Assembly (NCBI RefSeq): GCF_029962835.1
Contig: NC_080584.1
Span: forward strand, 84,286,862 to 84,350,861
Direction of reading: 5' to 3'
Length of the DNA: 64,000 nt
Source: Magnolia sinica
Taxonomy: Eukaryota; Streptophyta; Magnoliopsida; Magnoliales; Magnoliaceae
In this document: piece after piece, positions 1 to 13,185 of the stretch
Position numbering within the stretch: the stretch's first letter is position 1
Layout of the letters: each line of letters starts with the position of its first letter
Translations under genes and position numbers: made by a program
The notes under the pieces: generated by a model
What the model saw: only the letters and a program-made list of their open reading frames with translations
Told to the model about the DNA's origin: nothing
Database searches by the model: none

Positions 1-560
1 TTCGTGACATCAACACACCACAGTGGTGGCAACCCACGCAATCCTCTTCCAAAGTCTAACGTACATGATGGACCCGTGCATTACATTCATGCTCAATGGC
101 TAGTCAAATTAATAGGGTATGACTTTGATGTGGTGTTCAGGAGAGAGGTCAAAAATACTGTAGCTGATGCATATCCAGAAGATCAGATGAGGTGGCCAAC
201 TGACTAATGCTTTCTATATGCAGTTGCAAGGGTCGATTCCTTCATCATCCAACAATATACTGGGCAAAGAAGATCTTGCTAACTCTCCAAATGCCAGATG
301 CCAGTCACTCAGGATACTTGAAAACATATAAAAAAAATTATTTCATATTTTACTGGAAAGGAATGTGGAAGAACATAAAAATTTTGTAATTTGTGAAGTC
401 TGCCAGTGGAATGATAGAAAATCTATATCCATCAAGCCTCTTACAACAACTGTCTATTTTAGAGAGTATATATGGATTGAAATTGCCATGGTTTTTATTG
501 AAAAACTGCCTACTCTCTTTGAAAGAGTGTTATTTTTGTTATAATAGATCAATTTTAAGA
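1..560 (+). pseudogene. Ty3/gypsy pol remnant (RNase H end to integrase zinc finger)
   Basis: Decayed piece of an LTR-retrotransposon polyprotein. Residues HAQWLVKLIGYDFDVVF followed by VKNTVADA (about 85-170) match the end of the RT-linked RNase H of Ty3/gypsy elements. A second frame at 207-389 reads HSGYLKTYKKNYFIFYWKGM, the His part of the integrase HHCC zinc finger. The Cys part (CEVCQ-like) follows at about 393-410 in another frame. Further downstream (450-540) an IAMVFIEKLP-like string recalls the start of the integrase core. Frames change and stops intervene, so it is a fossil. The element runs off the left edge of the window, so its LTR is not visible here. Confidence 0.75.
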
Positions 561-1456
561 AAATATAATCTTTCATAGAAATTAGAGTCATGGTTGTATC
601 CTAATATCATTATTTTTCTTTATGATAGATGGTTAATAGGCAAAATTTTGTTGTTACTAGTTGGCTCAGTGAATATTGGACTAATTTATGGCAGAAGATT
701 CAACATGGGAGAAGGCCTGAACCATTCAAAATTGATTCCCAACCATCCAACCCTGATAACAAAGTCGATGATGAAGGTGGAGGGATGTAAGTTCCTATTT
801 TCTCAAAGATTTTTTTTTTTTTTTTTTTTACTTTTATGCTTACATAGTTGGGGTTACATTATCTTTAGGTCTCGTAAATAGTTACTTTTATTTTTACTAT
901 GTGGGTTGGGCATAAGAAGTATGTATGGGGCATGTAGCACATGTATACAATCATAAGAAATAATAATATTGTTCCTTGGGAGATTTCCATTAACTCAAAT
1001 CAAACTCAGCTTTCACTTTCTCCCTTATTTCATTATGAGATTAATTAATTATTACATGCATTGGTTAATCTAAGTGAAAGGACTTCTTAATGATTAGCAT
1101 TGTGTTTGAGATAAAATGTCTAATCGTGATTAAGGGTTTGGAGCTGGTGTTTGATATTTCTGTTAACCATTGGGCATCCGGCATCAGGCATCTCACATAA
1201 CTGCAATTGGTGTTATGGGATTGGCTATGAGAGGCAACGGTGTCAATAGCTAGTGATGTGTAAGTCATGGTATTTATCTAACGTAAAGAGCACTACAACT
1301 TTTCCTATCATGATAAGAGCATGGATAATTAATTCGAAGAGATATGGAGTAATTGGATTGCATTGAGAAATAATTATTGTCATTGGGAACTTTTTTAAGT
1401 ATTTAACCTTGCTTGGGAATAAATGCTAATGTTCAGGTTTAATGGCTTTCATTAAT
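561..1456. other. Intergenic, no gene seen
   Basis: AT-rich sequence with poly-T near 812. It may contain the unrecognisable tail of the gypsy remnant (a PFKIDSQPSNPDNKVDD-like string at about 720-780). No convincing coding region. Confidence 0.5.
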
Positions 1457-1461
1457 GTCTC

Positions 1462-2693
1462 TTTTGAGGGTCAAATATTGCATATCAGACCCCAGTTGTT
1501 ACCTAATTTTATAAACATAATATCATTTAACGCCCTATTTTAATCGTGTTTGTACTGTAAGGTGAATTTAGGAGCCTAGACTGAAAAACGGTACTAAAAG
1601 CGTGGATTTAACCCTCAAACATTACCAAGACCGAGGACGAACCCCAGCGGACTGAAATCAAAGAATTTACATGCCAGATATCCAGAAAAAATCAAGTGAT
1701 TGAAGTTTAAGTGGCCTGAAAGTCGTCCTTAATACAAGATCACAGGGCTCTCACCATCTGTTTAGCTCGAAACTTTATATCTGGCCTGAGGACCTTGAAT
1801 TAACAGTACACGTCGAAATTCAGCTCTTGGATCCCTCTGGAAGTGGCCCAAAAGATAGATCACCCAAATATCAGCAATTTGGGGCCCACTTGATCTTTGG
1901 ATATGCTTCGTCTTTGGTCTCAACCCCTTAAATTAGATGAGGAAGCAGATTAACGGTGTGGATTTAACCAAACATCACTGTGGACCCCACCTTGAGTAGT
2001 GCGCGTGTGCATAGCACACGTGGCCTCACGGTGCACCAAACACACTAAGTCGGTCAGCGTGTGCTGACCCGACTATTTAAAATCCGAAATCCCCGCTCGC
2101 ATAATAGCGACCAAAGGCTTACGATCGGGTGCAGGTGGGCTACAATCAACATCCAGGTTGATGATCCGAACTGTTCATTACACTCAGGAGGCCAAACCAA
2201 CTGTACCCTGATCAGAGGCCTGATTTTCTCGGACATTGCATGTATATGGGGATTCAAACGCAGGACGGACAGTGAAGTATCAGATTCTGTAGGCCACACT
2301 GAAACCAATCCAAAACCATCCCTTCCTGAATGGTTTTTTGAGGGAAAACTAATGGATGGAGTGGATTTTCACGAAGACACCGATCATGGGCCTACCGAGC
2401 TTCACAGCGTAAAAGATTACACAGGCTCTATTTTGCGATCGTCTGAGAAGTCCGGCCATTGTGGGTTATTGTATGTAAACGATCGCAGTCGGATCTTCGA
2501 TCTAGACCATTCAATTGAAGCCCAAGGTGGGGTTGACCAAACCCAAGAAGTCGGACCGCATCAACGGTCGGTCAACAACTCCAAACGTGGGTCCAAAGCA
2601 AGGCTTCTTGCCGTTTTCTTGCGCACACGGCTGTTGCTGGGAAAGCTCTCCATGCACGCCAACTCCAGCTTCTCCACTGCTTTCCTGCTTCTA

Positions 2694-2739
<46 letters not shown>

Positions 2740-3647
2740 TGAAAGGCATCTTATCTTTGGGCAGCCGTGGAGGCGGTCTTAGACATGGGATCTTGGCCGT
2801 GAGCAGAGGAGAGAGAGAAGTGGTCGGCACTCCTTCTTCCTTCTTCCTCTCGGTTTTTCTTTCTGTTAATGCTTTTTGGAGACTTTAACCTCATCATGAT
2901 TATGATAGGCTAAGCCTCTTGGCTAGGGCTAAGAGGTGAAGCTTGTGGCGTGATTAGGATGGTTGCTTTGTTTCAATTCATGTTTCTTGAACTCTCCTAG
3001 ATTCTAGTTTGATTATGAATGAATATTTTTAGTTTTTAATGGTTTGTTGTGACTCAAATTACAATGGATCTACGTGCGATTGCTTTGAATATCTTCTTCC
3101 TGAATTGAGATTGTGAAATTAGGCAGTCCTGTTATTCACCATCGTCCCATGGGCACGGTAGGGTGACGGAATCACTCTTAATTTTCACAATTCTCTTATA
3201 ATTAGTTGTGAGATTGGTAAATTGTTGTTGTTTGCTATCATCTCCTAGGCATGGTTAGATGACAGAATCACTTCCAACTATTCACTACTTTTATCTATTG
3301 ATGATTAGATCCACGAGAAGTTCAGAGATCTGACAAATTTCTTATTACCAATTAGATAGGATAGGACAGGACTCTGATTCCAATTGTGTCCTTGAATCAA
3401 TGCAAGGTAGCTTCCCAATTGCTACAAGTGGATCCTCGGCACCCTAGTTCTCACCTTTATTTTTATTAGTTTTTAATTAATCTATTCACAATTATTCTCT
3501 TAATTTTTCTCTGATTTAGATTACATCTTCGCCTAGTTCTAGTTCAAGTTACTTTCAGATTACGGACAAGGTTCAGTCCCTGTGGATTCGACCTCAATCT
3601 TACCGAGACTATTACTACATCGCAACCTTATACTTGGGGTGTGAACA
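1462..3647. mobile_element. Solo LTR of a Ty3/gypsy-type retrotransposon
   Basis: A 2186-bp block bounded by the 5-bp direct repeat GTCTC (1457-1461 and 3648-3652). It ends in TTGGGGTGTGAACA, preceded by the CCCTGTGGATTCGACC and TTACCGAGACTATTACTAC strings typical of plant gypsy LTR ends. The left end reads TTTTGAGGG, which fits TGTT...AACA termini if one base has changed. No primer-binding site, polypurine tract or pol sequence adjoins it, so it is best read as a solo LTR left by recombination. It contains a GA microsatellite at 2695-2736. The open frame at 2061-2888 inside it has no domain I recognise and is not called as a gene. Confidence 0.65.
2695..2736. repeat. (GA)n microsatellite
   Basis: About 42 bp of uninterrupted GA repeat within the solo LTR. 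Confidence 0.95.
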
Positions 3648-3652
3648 GTCTC

Positions 3653-6600
3653 AAATTATTATATTTTAAGTTAAAGTCTGGCAAAGGCCTTAATTATTAG
3701 TGCACTTATTTATATACATTGTTTGTCAATCACGTGCATCAATATGTTAAGGAGTCGATTTAGTCCTTGAAAGTTGAAAACCGAAAACAAATGAAATCGG
3801 AGCATCAAGGAGCAAAAAATAGGTATATAAGGTGCTTTGGTAACCCTAACTCTTGACTTAAAACAATCATAACATTTATAAGTATCCATTATACTTGAAA
3901 GCTTAATTGAAACATAATAAATAATGCTTGAAAAGGTGCAAAGTTGTTACGTAAACATATGCCAAAAACATCAATTTTTAAAAACATATTGACGCCATTG
4001 ACAAACCATCGATGTGTCTCAAGCTCACGGCTCAATACGTCAAAGGTGTCAAGAAATATCCAACATCCAAATGTCTATGTTATATAATTTCTTAATGTCA
4101 TCAAACAAGACTTCGATCATAACGAATGTAGTTCGATCGATCGAGATGATCATTTTTTGCCAGTTTTTTATTGTTGCAACTTAATTCCATTACGGACCTT
4201 GAGCTTTTGGATGGATTTTTGGTACAATAGAAGATTGGACGTTTTTTCACTCAAACCACACATTCTAGACCTCTAATACCATGTGTTCTAAGTCACCTTC
4301 CTTCAGATTTGCACTCTAATGAGGATTCTAACATCCACCTTAATGATTGTCTTGAACTCTACCATTTTCTTGAGTTTAGACCTAAACCTATTAGCATATC
4401 CCTTGTCTAAATCCTCTAAAAGATACAGCTAGGTGAATCCCCTTATATTACAATTTTTTCATGTGTTGTATGAGATTCAACCGACCTCCCATCACCTTGG
4501 TCACTTTAATGGATCATCGCATGTAAGGTATTTGATTTTGGTGCTTTAACACTAGCAAACATCGACATTAACCATCGGGGGAGCAAAAGAGGAGTAAATT
4601 TAAGTACGGGAGAGCTCTGAAAAAGCAACCTAAGAAAGGCATGTCAATGGGGCTCAATCCGATAAGTAAGTGTCATGTATGAGTTTATATTCTCGTTTCT
4701 TATATAGGATTGATGGTAAAAGTTTGTAACCCAAACTCGATAAGTTCTTGTGCAGGATATAAGATCTTGTGTCTGGACAAATTCACTGGACACGGGTGCG
4801 TACATGTTAGTCTCTATGGGAGCCTTAAGCATGAGTAAACGTTCTTGTACTAGGATTGAGATTGTTGGTTAAGCGATAGAAAAGCAACTAAAGTCCTTAT
4901 CGGAACCTCCAATGGAAATGTACATTAGGTTCTTACGTATAACTTAGATCCTTGTATAAGTCTATAAAGGTTTAAGCTGAATTTATGAAGAAAAAAAAAA
5001 CCCCCCGATAGTGAATACTAATACACTCAAGGAGAGTGCATCCGTTAGGAGTGGAGTACAAAAACTGAACCACTATACATGCTTACATTTGAGATTATTA
5101 TTTGAGAATATTATTAATTATGCTTATGAATTTAATTTACTTAATTATGTATACGTGATTAGATGTTTGTTATATGTTGAATAGTTAAAACATTCCGCAC
5201 ACGAGCTCACTATCAATTATAGACTAGTTGCTTAATTGATAGATCACTTATAGTTTGTGTGATTAGACCCACTTTGACTTATAAATCTTAGTATTAATTG
5301 TCTTAATTAAATTGCTAAATTGTTTATGTGAGCATTTGTGTTTGAATTGGCGTGACTTTTAATTGGTCCTAATCACCTCCCCTCCTATAATATAACCATT
5401 CATTCATTAGGTCCGCCATAGCCATTCATTTCTTAGCTCCGCCAAGCTTTTGCACATATAACATGTATAGCCTACCACCTTGTATAATTTCATTAATTAC
5501 CTAGGATTGATTAAAACGTAAAACACCAAAGTACATGTTTTAATGGGTGGTACAAAATGTATTTTGGTTTTTAATTCTTCTTCTTAAGACTAATTAAGAC
5601 CAAGAGTCTCGTAATGGTTGTGGCGACACATATGAATTGTTGTCCCAACAATGTCATAAGAGCTTACATGTTAAAGACGGGAAAAGACAATTCTTTGGAT
5701 CTCATCATGGAATGATGATACCCTCTGCACCAGGCACCTACCATAAAGGATGTGTATGTGCCTGATTTGGGTTTGGTCATATGAAAGGTCTATCTTAGGT
5801 TATTTTCACTCATAACCCTTCTTTAGGCTAAAGGAGAATCCGCTTGTGTGTAAATATTGTTAGTGAGTCTGCACTTAAGTATAGAGCTTGATCCAATAAT
5901 GCATGGCGCCTGACCTTAAAAGTTACATTTATGAGGCCCAAGCACAGCTAAGGCCTCTTCCTTTGTTAAGGTCTCTAGCGCATGGTGTAGGGTCCTCCCA
6001 ATAAAGGGGGTGGAAGATTCAAGCAAGTGGAGCTTACCCTATGAGTATCTATTGCACTCAAAGTTTCATAGTCCAAGACCAACTTAGTCTTTGTACCTAT
6101 TTTTTGTTCTTTTTCTTGTTCTTGTGTATATCCCTCTCGTATATTGAAAGAATTAAGGGTGGTATTTAAAAGTGTGGACCCATTTTTCCTAGTTCCTAGA
6201 GGTGTGAAACTTTAGACTCGCCTTGGCAATTTGTGGCGCAGAGGTCTCTACATGAGGTGTAGAGCTATCTGGTGGCTTTCTACTTCCAAATGGCAGTGTA
6301 ATGACATCATCATTTGGCACAAAGCTACTGCAGACTAGTTAATATGGTGCAATAATTACAATAAGCTTGATCTAAAACTTTTGTGGAACATTTATGTTTG
6401 CTTAATACATACAAGTAATTCGAATGAAGTTAGTGTACCAGAAAATGATTATAATGAGATGTTAGATATTTGACCTTGTAAACATGCATACATAACTGTT
6501 TACCCTACTTAACACACACACATACAGATAGAGAGAGAGAGAGAGGCATGCACACATGCATTACATTTTGTGTGACCGATATCGTCTTTGAAATGTGGCT

Positions 6601-7307
6601 AAATTTTGTAGGAGATAATCCATTGATTATGTTAGTTTTGAACTTTTCTTCCCATGAAATTATTTTGATATTAACCTTAGCATTATTTAAAATTTTAAAT
6701 AATTAATTATATACTTATATATGTTAATAAATTGTTTTCTAATTTTTATTTATTTATTTTGTAGAGATTTTCCCAGTCATGTATTATTCCAAAAAAGCTC
6801 TCGAAATTTAAAGATCAATCAAAAAATTCCTGAACCAAAAAAGCTTCCAGAGAATGAGATTTGTCACTATGATTACATTTTAAGTAGCTCCTCAATCACA
6901 TCAAGAGATTAACTAGAAGCTAGTGTTGCCTTGCAGCATTGCATGGCTGGAAAATTCATTACCACCGCAAGGTTCAAAATATCATGTTCCCTTATTGGCG
7001 ACCCCCAACACATGATGTGATGTGTAATGTATCAGCTGACACAACCAATTTTGCGGTTGCGTTGGTGTTATTTTTGTAAACGTCAATAAATATTGTATCA
7101 TTGTGTGTATATAATTTTTTTTCAATTAAAAAATCCTTATACATTTATAAAAAAATGTCTTATTTAATAATTAAATAACAAAATATATATTTTTGTCTTT
7201 CACACGGTACATTATGATTTTATTTTTTTTCAATATATAAAAAGTATGAGTGGCTGATATGTTTCAAGTGTGCCCATGTTTGAAATAATGAATGGGCCAT
7301 ACACCCA
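3653..7307. other. Intergenic AT-rich DNA, no gene seen
   Basis: No convincing coding sequence on either strand. A string at about 5655-5672 (TCATAAGAGCTTAC) weakly resembles the tRNA-Met primer site used by Copia elements, so part of this stretch could be an eroded Copia LTR and leader. No matching second LTR was found. A short GA run lies near 6529-6545. Confidence 0.4.
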
Positions 7308-7316
7308 TGTCATTCT

Positions 7317-8395
7317 GGACGTGGATTGGGTACTACCCCACCCATCTCTAGCTAGGAATGGACGAGGCCTCTGAGGGGCCACCGTGATTTACGGATTTTA
7401 TCCACACTGTCCATCCATTTTTCTGTATCATTTCAGGAAACGAAGCATATCCAAGGTTCAGGTGTATACACTACGAGAAGAAGCTGTGATAATGACACCC
7501 ACAGTTAAAACGTTTCTAGTCTCACCGTGATAGTTAATTACAATCCAACCTGTTCATAAGGTCACCTTGATCCAAAACTTCCGTGGCCCTCAAAAAGTTT
7601 TCAACGGTGAGTGTCAAATCCCCACTATGTTGTCCAACGAACCTTGGATCTTAACTCGTGGGATTCTACCCTTAAATGATTGGTGAAATGGATGGACAGT
7701 TTGGATAAAACTAGAGGTGTACACAAACTGAGCTAGCTCGGTTAGCTCACTCGACTCAACTCAAAAAAGCTTAATTCAACTAGTTCGAAGCTGAGTTGGA
7801 TCTGAGTCGAGCTGATTTTTTGAGCTCGAAAAGGAGTTTGAGCCGAGTTCGAGCTGGCCCCATTGCGAATCGGATCGAACCCAACTCGAATTGAACTCAG
7901 GTCGAATCAGTTCAGTAACTCGGTTACTTTGATATTGATGTTACTCACCAAGTGTTTCATGAAATGGCTTAAAGAAGTGTGGCTGTTGGCAAGGAAGGTA
8001 TGTATATGAAACCAACACCCTTTATTTTTTTTTTATGTTGATTAGAATGTGTTTGATAAAATACCTATAAAACCATCATTGTTATCTCAAATACGATGAG
8101 ATTTTGACGGTGTAGTCCTGGCATTTGTGAAAATGCTATAATTGCAAACTTGGCTCGATCCAGGTTGGAACTCGACTCAAATTGGCCCGAGCTGCTGAGT
8201 TGACCAATCAAGCTTGAGGACTGAACCGAGCCAAGCTCGAGCTAAAGTCAACTAGCGGCCGAGCTGAGTCGAGTCGAGCTGAGGCCATCTCAACTCGGTT
8301 CGACTGGATGTACACCCCTGGATAAAACCCATACATCACGGTGGCCCCTCAAGCCCCTGTCCCTTCTTAGCCAAGGGTATACCCAATCCACGTCC
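7317..8395. mobile_element. Foldback (Mutator-like) MITE copy A, carrying a nested insertion
   Basis: Terminal inverted repeats start with GGACGTGGATTGGGTA and end with TACCCAATCCACGTCC. The arms continue inward as the common GGCCACCGTGATG / CATCACGGTGGCC family sequence. The flanks TGTCATTCT (7308-7316) and TGTCAATCC (8396-8404) agree at 7 of 9 positions, a 9-bp duplication as expected for Mutator-like elements. Without the insertion at 7712-8320 the element is about 470 bp. It has no coding capacity. Confidence 0.75.
7712..8320. mobile_element. hAT-type miniature element nested in foldback copy A
   Basis: A 609-bp insertion flanked by an exact 8-bp duplication GATAAAAC (7704-7711 and 8321-8328). 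Its ends TAGAGGTGTACA and TGTACACCCCTG form a 12-bp terminal inverted repeat with two mismatches, matching the CAGGGGTGTACA ends common in plant hAT elements. The interior is rich in GAGCTCGAGT-like repeats. No transposase is visible, so it is non-autonomous. Confidence 0.85.
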
Positions 8396-8404
8396 TGTCA
8401 ATCC

Positions 8405-8894
8405 AGACCATCAAATGGTGGGCGGGGCATCATCGGAAAACCAAACTGATGGGATGAACTTTCCAATTTTGGGGATCAAATGAATGGTTTAACGATATGA
8501 TCAACAGTCCATTTTTTTTCATCCGTTAGATGAAATCAGATGATTAAGTTAAACTGATCAGCACGCGATTTGCAGAAAATGCACCATCTGAATTGGGGGC
8601 CATGATTTGGGCTCTATGGATTGGCATACGTGTGGCCCATATATTCAATGGATGAGATGCTACAATGTAGTTCTTTGTGGATAACGCACAGAGAAGGGGT
8701 CACATCAATCAACGACTGACGCTTCTGGCCATACATTCCAGGAGTAGACCAAAATAAATTTGGATTTCAAGATTTATTGCTCATCCAAAGCCTATAAAAT
8801 TTGAATGGCTTGCGTTAATCTGAGCAATCCTTCCAAACAAAAAGCAAATAATCCATAGTACTGAAAGCGGACGCCGACTGCGTCCTACCACCGC
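8405..8894. other. Intergenic, no gene seen
   Basis: Unique-looking sequence between two foldback copies; no coding region or element ends recognised. Confidence 0.4.
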
Positions 8895-9364
8895 TCGTCT
8901 CCAGCTGGGAACGAGCAGGATCTTTGAGTGGCCACCGTGATGTCTGGATCTTATCCACACCGTCCATCCTTTTTTTCGTATCATTTTAGGAAATAAAACC
9001 AAAACTGATATATACGAGGCTCAAATGGACCACACCACAGGAAGCAACGGTGATAATGATTCTCACCGTTGAAACTTTTCTAGGGCCCACCATGATGTTA
9101 ATTTTCCATCCAACCTATTCATAAAGTTACAAAAAACTGAAAGAATATAAAACACAAATATCAGCTCCATCCAAAACTTCCGTGGCCCCCAAGAAGCTTT
9201 CAATGGTAAGAGTTTAATCCCCATTGTGTAGTCCAGATATATCTTGGATCTATCTCAATTTTGGGCTTATATACTAAAATGATATGAAAAAATGGATGGA
9301 CGGTGTGGATAAGACCCACACATCACGGTGGCCACTCAAAGCTCCTGCCCTTTCCCCGCTGGGG
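8895..9364. mobile_element. Foldback MITE copy B
   Basis: Left arm CCAGCTGGGAACGAGCAGG then TTTGAGTGGCCACCGTGATG. The right arm is the reverse complement, ending at about CGCTGGGG. The interior shares GTGGACCACACCACAGGAAG and CAAAACTTCCGTGGCC strings with the other copies. Ends are approximate and no target duplication was found. Confidence 0.7.
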
Positions 9365-10547
9365 TAGCAAAAGCTAGATATTTTGACTTCTCCATGGAAA
9401 TCCAGCTTGGGCTGTCAGTCGTCCACGACAGCGATGGGCCCACATCTCCAAATTGGCCCACAAGATGATGACGTATGTTTAAGTGGCATCTTGTGGACCC
9501 CACATATCTATATTAGCGAATTAGCCCTCAAGATGGGCATGTCAATGGGCCAGGCCTCAGACCCGCAAAACTGGAATGGTGAATAGACCCGGACCACATA
9601 GTCCAAATAGTCGGGGCCAAATGTGGCATGGACCCAGATGGTTGGTAGCCGTAGATGAGCTTACCATGTTGACATCCAACGGCCTTCAAATAGCCCAGTC
9701 TTATAACATACCTGTTATTGATGGTCCATTGATAAAATGGCTTCCTGTGGGCTTGCTAGATTTTCGTATTTGAGGCCCAGCTCATTATAAATCTAACGGC
9801 TAGGATTGGGCCATCAGATCAAGACCCAGTCAATAAACAGTCCTAACCCATGCCTGATTAGAAAGCGTGCCATCAAAAGCCCAGCTCATTTCCGACCAAG
9901 TCCTGTATCCTTACGTGGGCCCCACAGCAAGTGTACCGAGGAATCTTGGGTGGTTTGATTTCATGCCATCCACAGATACTCTCACAACTAGATGGAGTAT
10001 TGGAGCTTTGCTAGGCCCACACGCGTGTGCAATAAAGATCATTTACACGCCACACGTGCCAGCATGAGATCCATCCACCTACATTGTTGCACTATCCAAG
10101 AATCAGGTTGATGCACTGGCCAGGTGGGCCACACGGTTAGCAAAACAAATACATGGATATGAAAGCTTCGGTGGAGTTTTCTAACCCATTCACCTGTTTC
10201 CATTAGTGGGCCCACATGGTGAGTGGACCATATTTATTTTTGGGAGAACATGTGGAAGGTCAGACCAACCTGATGGATGGATTGGATCTGGCACTAAATA
10301 TGCCATGCTGGAACATGTGGGGCATCTATGCGAGCTTTATTGCACACGCGTGAGGAAAGCACCCTTCTCATATCCAACAGATTACAACAAAGACATATAC
10401 CAATGGAATACGTAGTCTACATTCTGAGATTGATGATATGGTGAGCTAGAAACCTCTCGATTTTTTTTGACCAATGGAATTTCTAGATCCCAAGGGCAAA
10501 ATTGACATTTCAAGTTCGGTGGGTCCCATTTCGGGACCATTGGGACC
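9365..10547. other. Intergenic, no gene seen
   Basis: Short chance open frames only. Many GGGCCCACA and TGGGCC words indicate eroded foldback-family sequence, but no element ends are clear. Confidence 0.4.
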
Positions 10548-10556
10548 ATTGATAAT

Positions 10557-11065
10557 GGAAACGGATTGGCTACTCGGTGCTCTGTGGGCCCACCATGATG
10601 TCTGTGTTTCATCCATGCCGTCCATCTAATTTTCTAGATCATTTTATGGTGTGAGACCAAAAATAGGGTATATCCCAATCTCTAAGTGGACCACATTACA
10701 GGAAACAGTGTTTAATGAACGTCAACCATGTAAAACTTTCCGGGGACCATCAAAATTTTGAATCAAGCTGACCTTTGTTCTTACCTTTCATCTGGGTTTG
10801 TATGACCTAATCAACAGATTGGATGTCAAATAAACTTTACAGTGGGCCTTAGGAGGATTTTAATGGTGGATATCCAATCACTACTGTTTTCCGGTGGTGT
10901 GGTCCACCTGAGATTTAAATCCCTCTCATTTTTTGTTTCAAGAAGTAAAATGATCTTTAAAAATGGATGAACGTAATGGATGAAACACATACATCATGGT
11001 GGGTCCCACAGAGCACCGACCACCAACCACCGGGCTGGTGGTGGGGGAGTAGCCAATCCGTTTCC
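10557..11065. mobile_element. Foldback (Mutator-like) MITE copy C
   Basis: A 509-bp palindromic element with ends GGAAACGGATTGGCTACT and AGTAGCCAATCCGTTTCC, perfect inverted repeats of 18 bp. It is flanked by ATTGATAAT (10548-10556) and ATTAATAAT (11066-11074), a 9-bp duplication with one mismatch. The arms contain TGGGCCCACCATGATGT and its complement. No coding capacity. Confidence 0.88.
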
Positions 11066-11074
11066 ATTAATAAT

Positions 11075-11465
11075 ACATGAGATAACAGCCGCATGTCCCA
11101 TCACAAGTTCTGAAATTAGACTTAAGCCTTCGAATCTGATTTATCTTCTAATGATCCAAACCATTTATATGATAGGTTTGGCGATGTACTGCAGAAACCA
11201 GTTAGTAAATTGGTTCTTTGGATTTTATTATGGACCGTCGTTATCATAACTTTTAAATAATCAAATGATTAAAATATTAATTGTAAAAGATCTTCCAGAG
11301 TCCCCCATACCAATGAGCTCGCTATCAGATTAATGATTTGGGTCATTGAATTTATGGGTCCAACCTTTATTAAATAATGGATTATAGATTCAGCTACTCC
11401 ATATTAAATTACAAATATCAAGGTATTCAATTAACAGCAAGGCTGGCCACATCATCGCTACAAGC
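11075..11465. other. Intergenic, no gene seen
   Basis: AT-rich, with no recognised coding or element signal. Confidence 0.4.
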
Positions 11466-11473
11466 CATAGCAT

Positions 11474-12084
11474 TAGGGGTGCACATGAAACCGAGAAAAT
11501 CAGATTGGAACCGAACTAACTAACAGTTGGTCCAGTTCTGAATTACACCGATTCTGGTTCCGGTTCTAAAAATCAAAGAACCGATTAGTTCTGTTCAATT
11601 CTCGGTTTGGAATTATGTAAAAGCGAAACGGACCATGAACCAGGCTGTAGAGCCGAACTTGAAATCGAACTGTGAACCAAATCGTACAACCGAACTTGGA
11701 ACCGGACCATGATTATCATGCTTAATTAGACTTGTCTTAAAGATATTTTATGAGTTTACAGTGTATTTTAGTTATCTATTTGACTTATAATTTATAGTTT
11801 ACAATGCATCCTTTGATTGTTTTCATAAATATTTTTTTGCACACCTTACACAATAATCGTACCATTTATCATAACATGAATGAACATGGGTTGAATTTTA
11901 TTTTCAAAAAAAAAGAAAAAAACATAAAATTAAACTGGATTATAAAAGGCACAAAACTGTAAAACTGAACCGGTTTTTACGGTTCCATTCCAATTCAACT
12001 CTAGGATGCAAACGATCCAATTTCAATTCCGATTTTCCTAAAACCATTAGGAATGGCTGGGTTCTGATTTCAACCGAAAACCTA
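11474..12084. mobile_element. Probable hAT-type miniature element
   Basis: A 611-bp segment starting TAGGGGTGCACATG and ending ACCGAAAACCTA. It is flanked by CATAGCAT (11466-11473) and CATAGCAG (12085-12092), an 8-bp duplication with one mismatch. The interior repeats GAACCGAA-like words. The terminal inverted repeat is weak beyond TAGG/CCTA, so the exact ends are less certain than for the other hAT-like copies. Confidence 0.55.
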
Positions 12085-12100
12085 CATAGCAGTGACTGTC

Positions 12101-12103
12101 ATT

Positions 12104-12134
<31 letters not shown>

Positions 12135-12136
12135 GA
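12101..12136. repeat. (AAT)n/(ATT)n palindromic microsatellite
   Basis: A run of ATA/TAA repeats that turns into its complement, able to fold as a hairpin. Confidence 0.85.
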
Positions 12137-13185
12137 TAACAATTTCTATAGATTTGCTAATGCCGTTATAAGTTAAGTCATTTTTTTTTCTACAACTACC
12201 GTTTGGCCGTTTTTTAATATAATAAAAAGTTCATAATAATCGAAGTTCATTTTTTCTAATTAAAGATTAAGCCTACAGGATGATCATCTTGTGGGGCCCA
12301 CCAGCACACACTATCTGATCTGATGGATGTTTTTATTTACTAGCTACCATCCAATAATTATTTTCAAAGGATGATTGATTTATTCTATTTTTTTAAAAAA
12401 AAAAAAAATTTACTCACACACACTTAAACCACAAGCACCACAATGGGTAGGGGATTAAAATTCTCCTGATTCTAGGACTAAATCATGAGTAGGACCCATT
12501 TCTAACCATTGATTTATCAGGTTGAATAGAGCCATTGAAAATTTTCTTTTATATGGTCTGGAATCATCTATCACCATTGTTCAAGTTCATCTATTTCAGC
12601 AACAGCCTTGGAAAATGGCTTGTCGACATTAACCATCAATTCATGTGGGTCCCAACCGTCGATTCCCGATAATGAGCTTGACCGTTTATAAAATTTCAAC
12701 TTCTCCCTTTGATTTTCGGCTACACTCCAAAATTGGTTTTGCCGTCTCTCCAAAAAAATGGTGGGGACTCGAACATTCTCATGCCATATTTTTTAAGGCA
12801 ATCCATACCATCCAAACTGCTTATCTAACTGTAGACAAAGAATGGCCGGACACATGGCCTGAGACTATAATATTGGCCATCTGATTTATTTATTTATTTC
12901 AAATTCAGGCCACTTAATATTTTAATTTTAACGGATTCATGTGATTGACATTAATTGGATGGTTAGGATTTCTTAATGAGTATGATTTTAGAGATGTGAT
13001 CCTGATCCATCCATATATTAGCTGACTAGATTGTGCAACCGCCTTTGTTTTTGTGACCGTCCACTAAATGTACACCACTCGGTCATTAGATAATCAAATA
13101 AGACTATTTCTACGCCACGTGTTCAGTTTATAATTAATTTTTAAGTGCCTGTGTATCATCCATCTTGCCTACTGAGTAAAATATG
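12137..13185. other. Intergenic, no gene seen
   Basis: A segment around 12960-13020 (GGATTTCTTAATGAGTATGATTTTAGAGATGTGATC) resembles others near 23280-23330 and 53440-53490, suggesting another old dispersed repeat. No coding signal. Confidence 0.4.

Noticed and set aside
2061-2888. 275-codon open frame inside the solo LTR
   Set aside because: Overlaps LTR sequence and a GA microsatellite, shows no domain and is opposed by another long frame; composition effect.
5640-5680. Copia primer-binding site
   Set aside because: The TCATAAGAGCTTAC match is weak and no LTR pair surrounds it.
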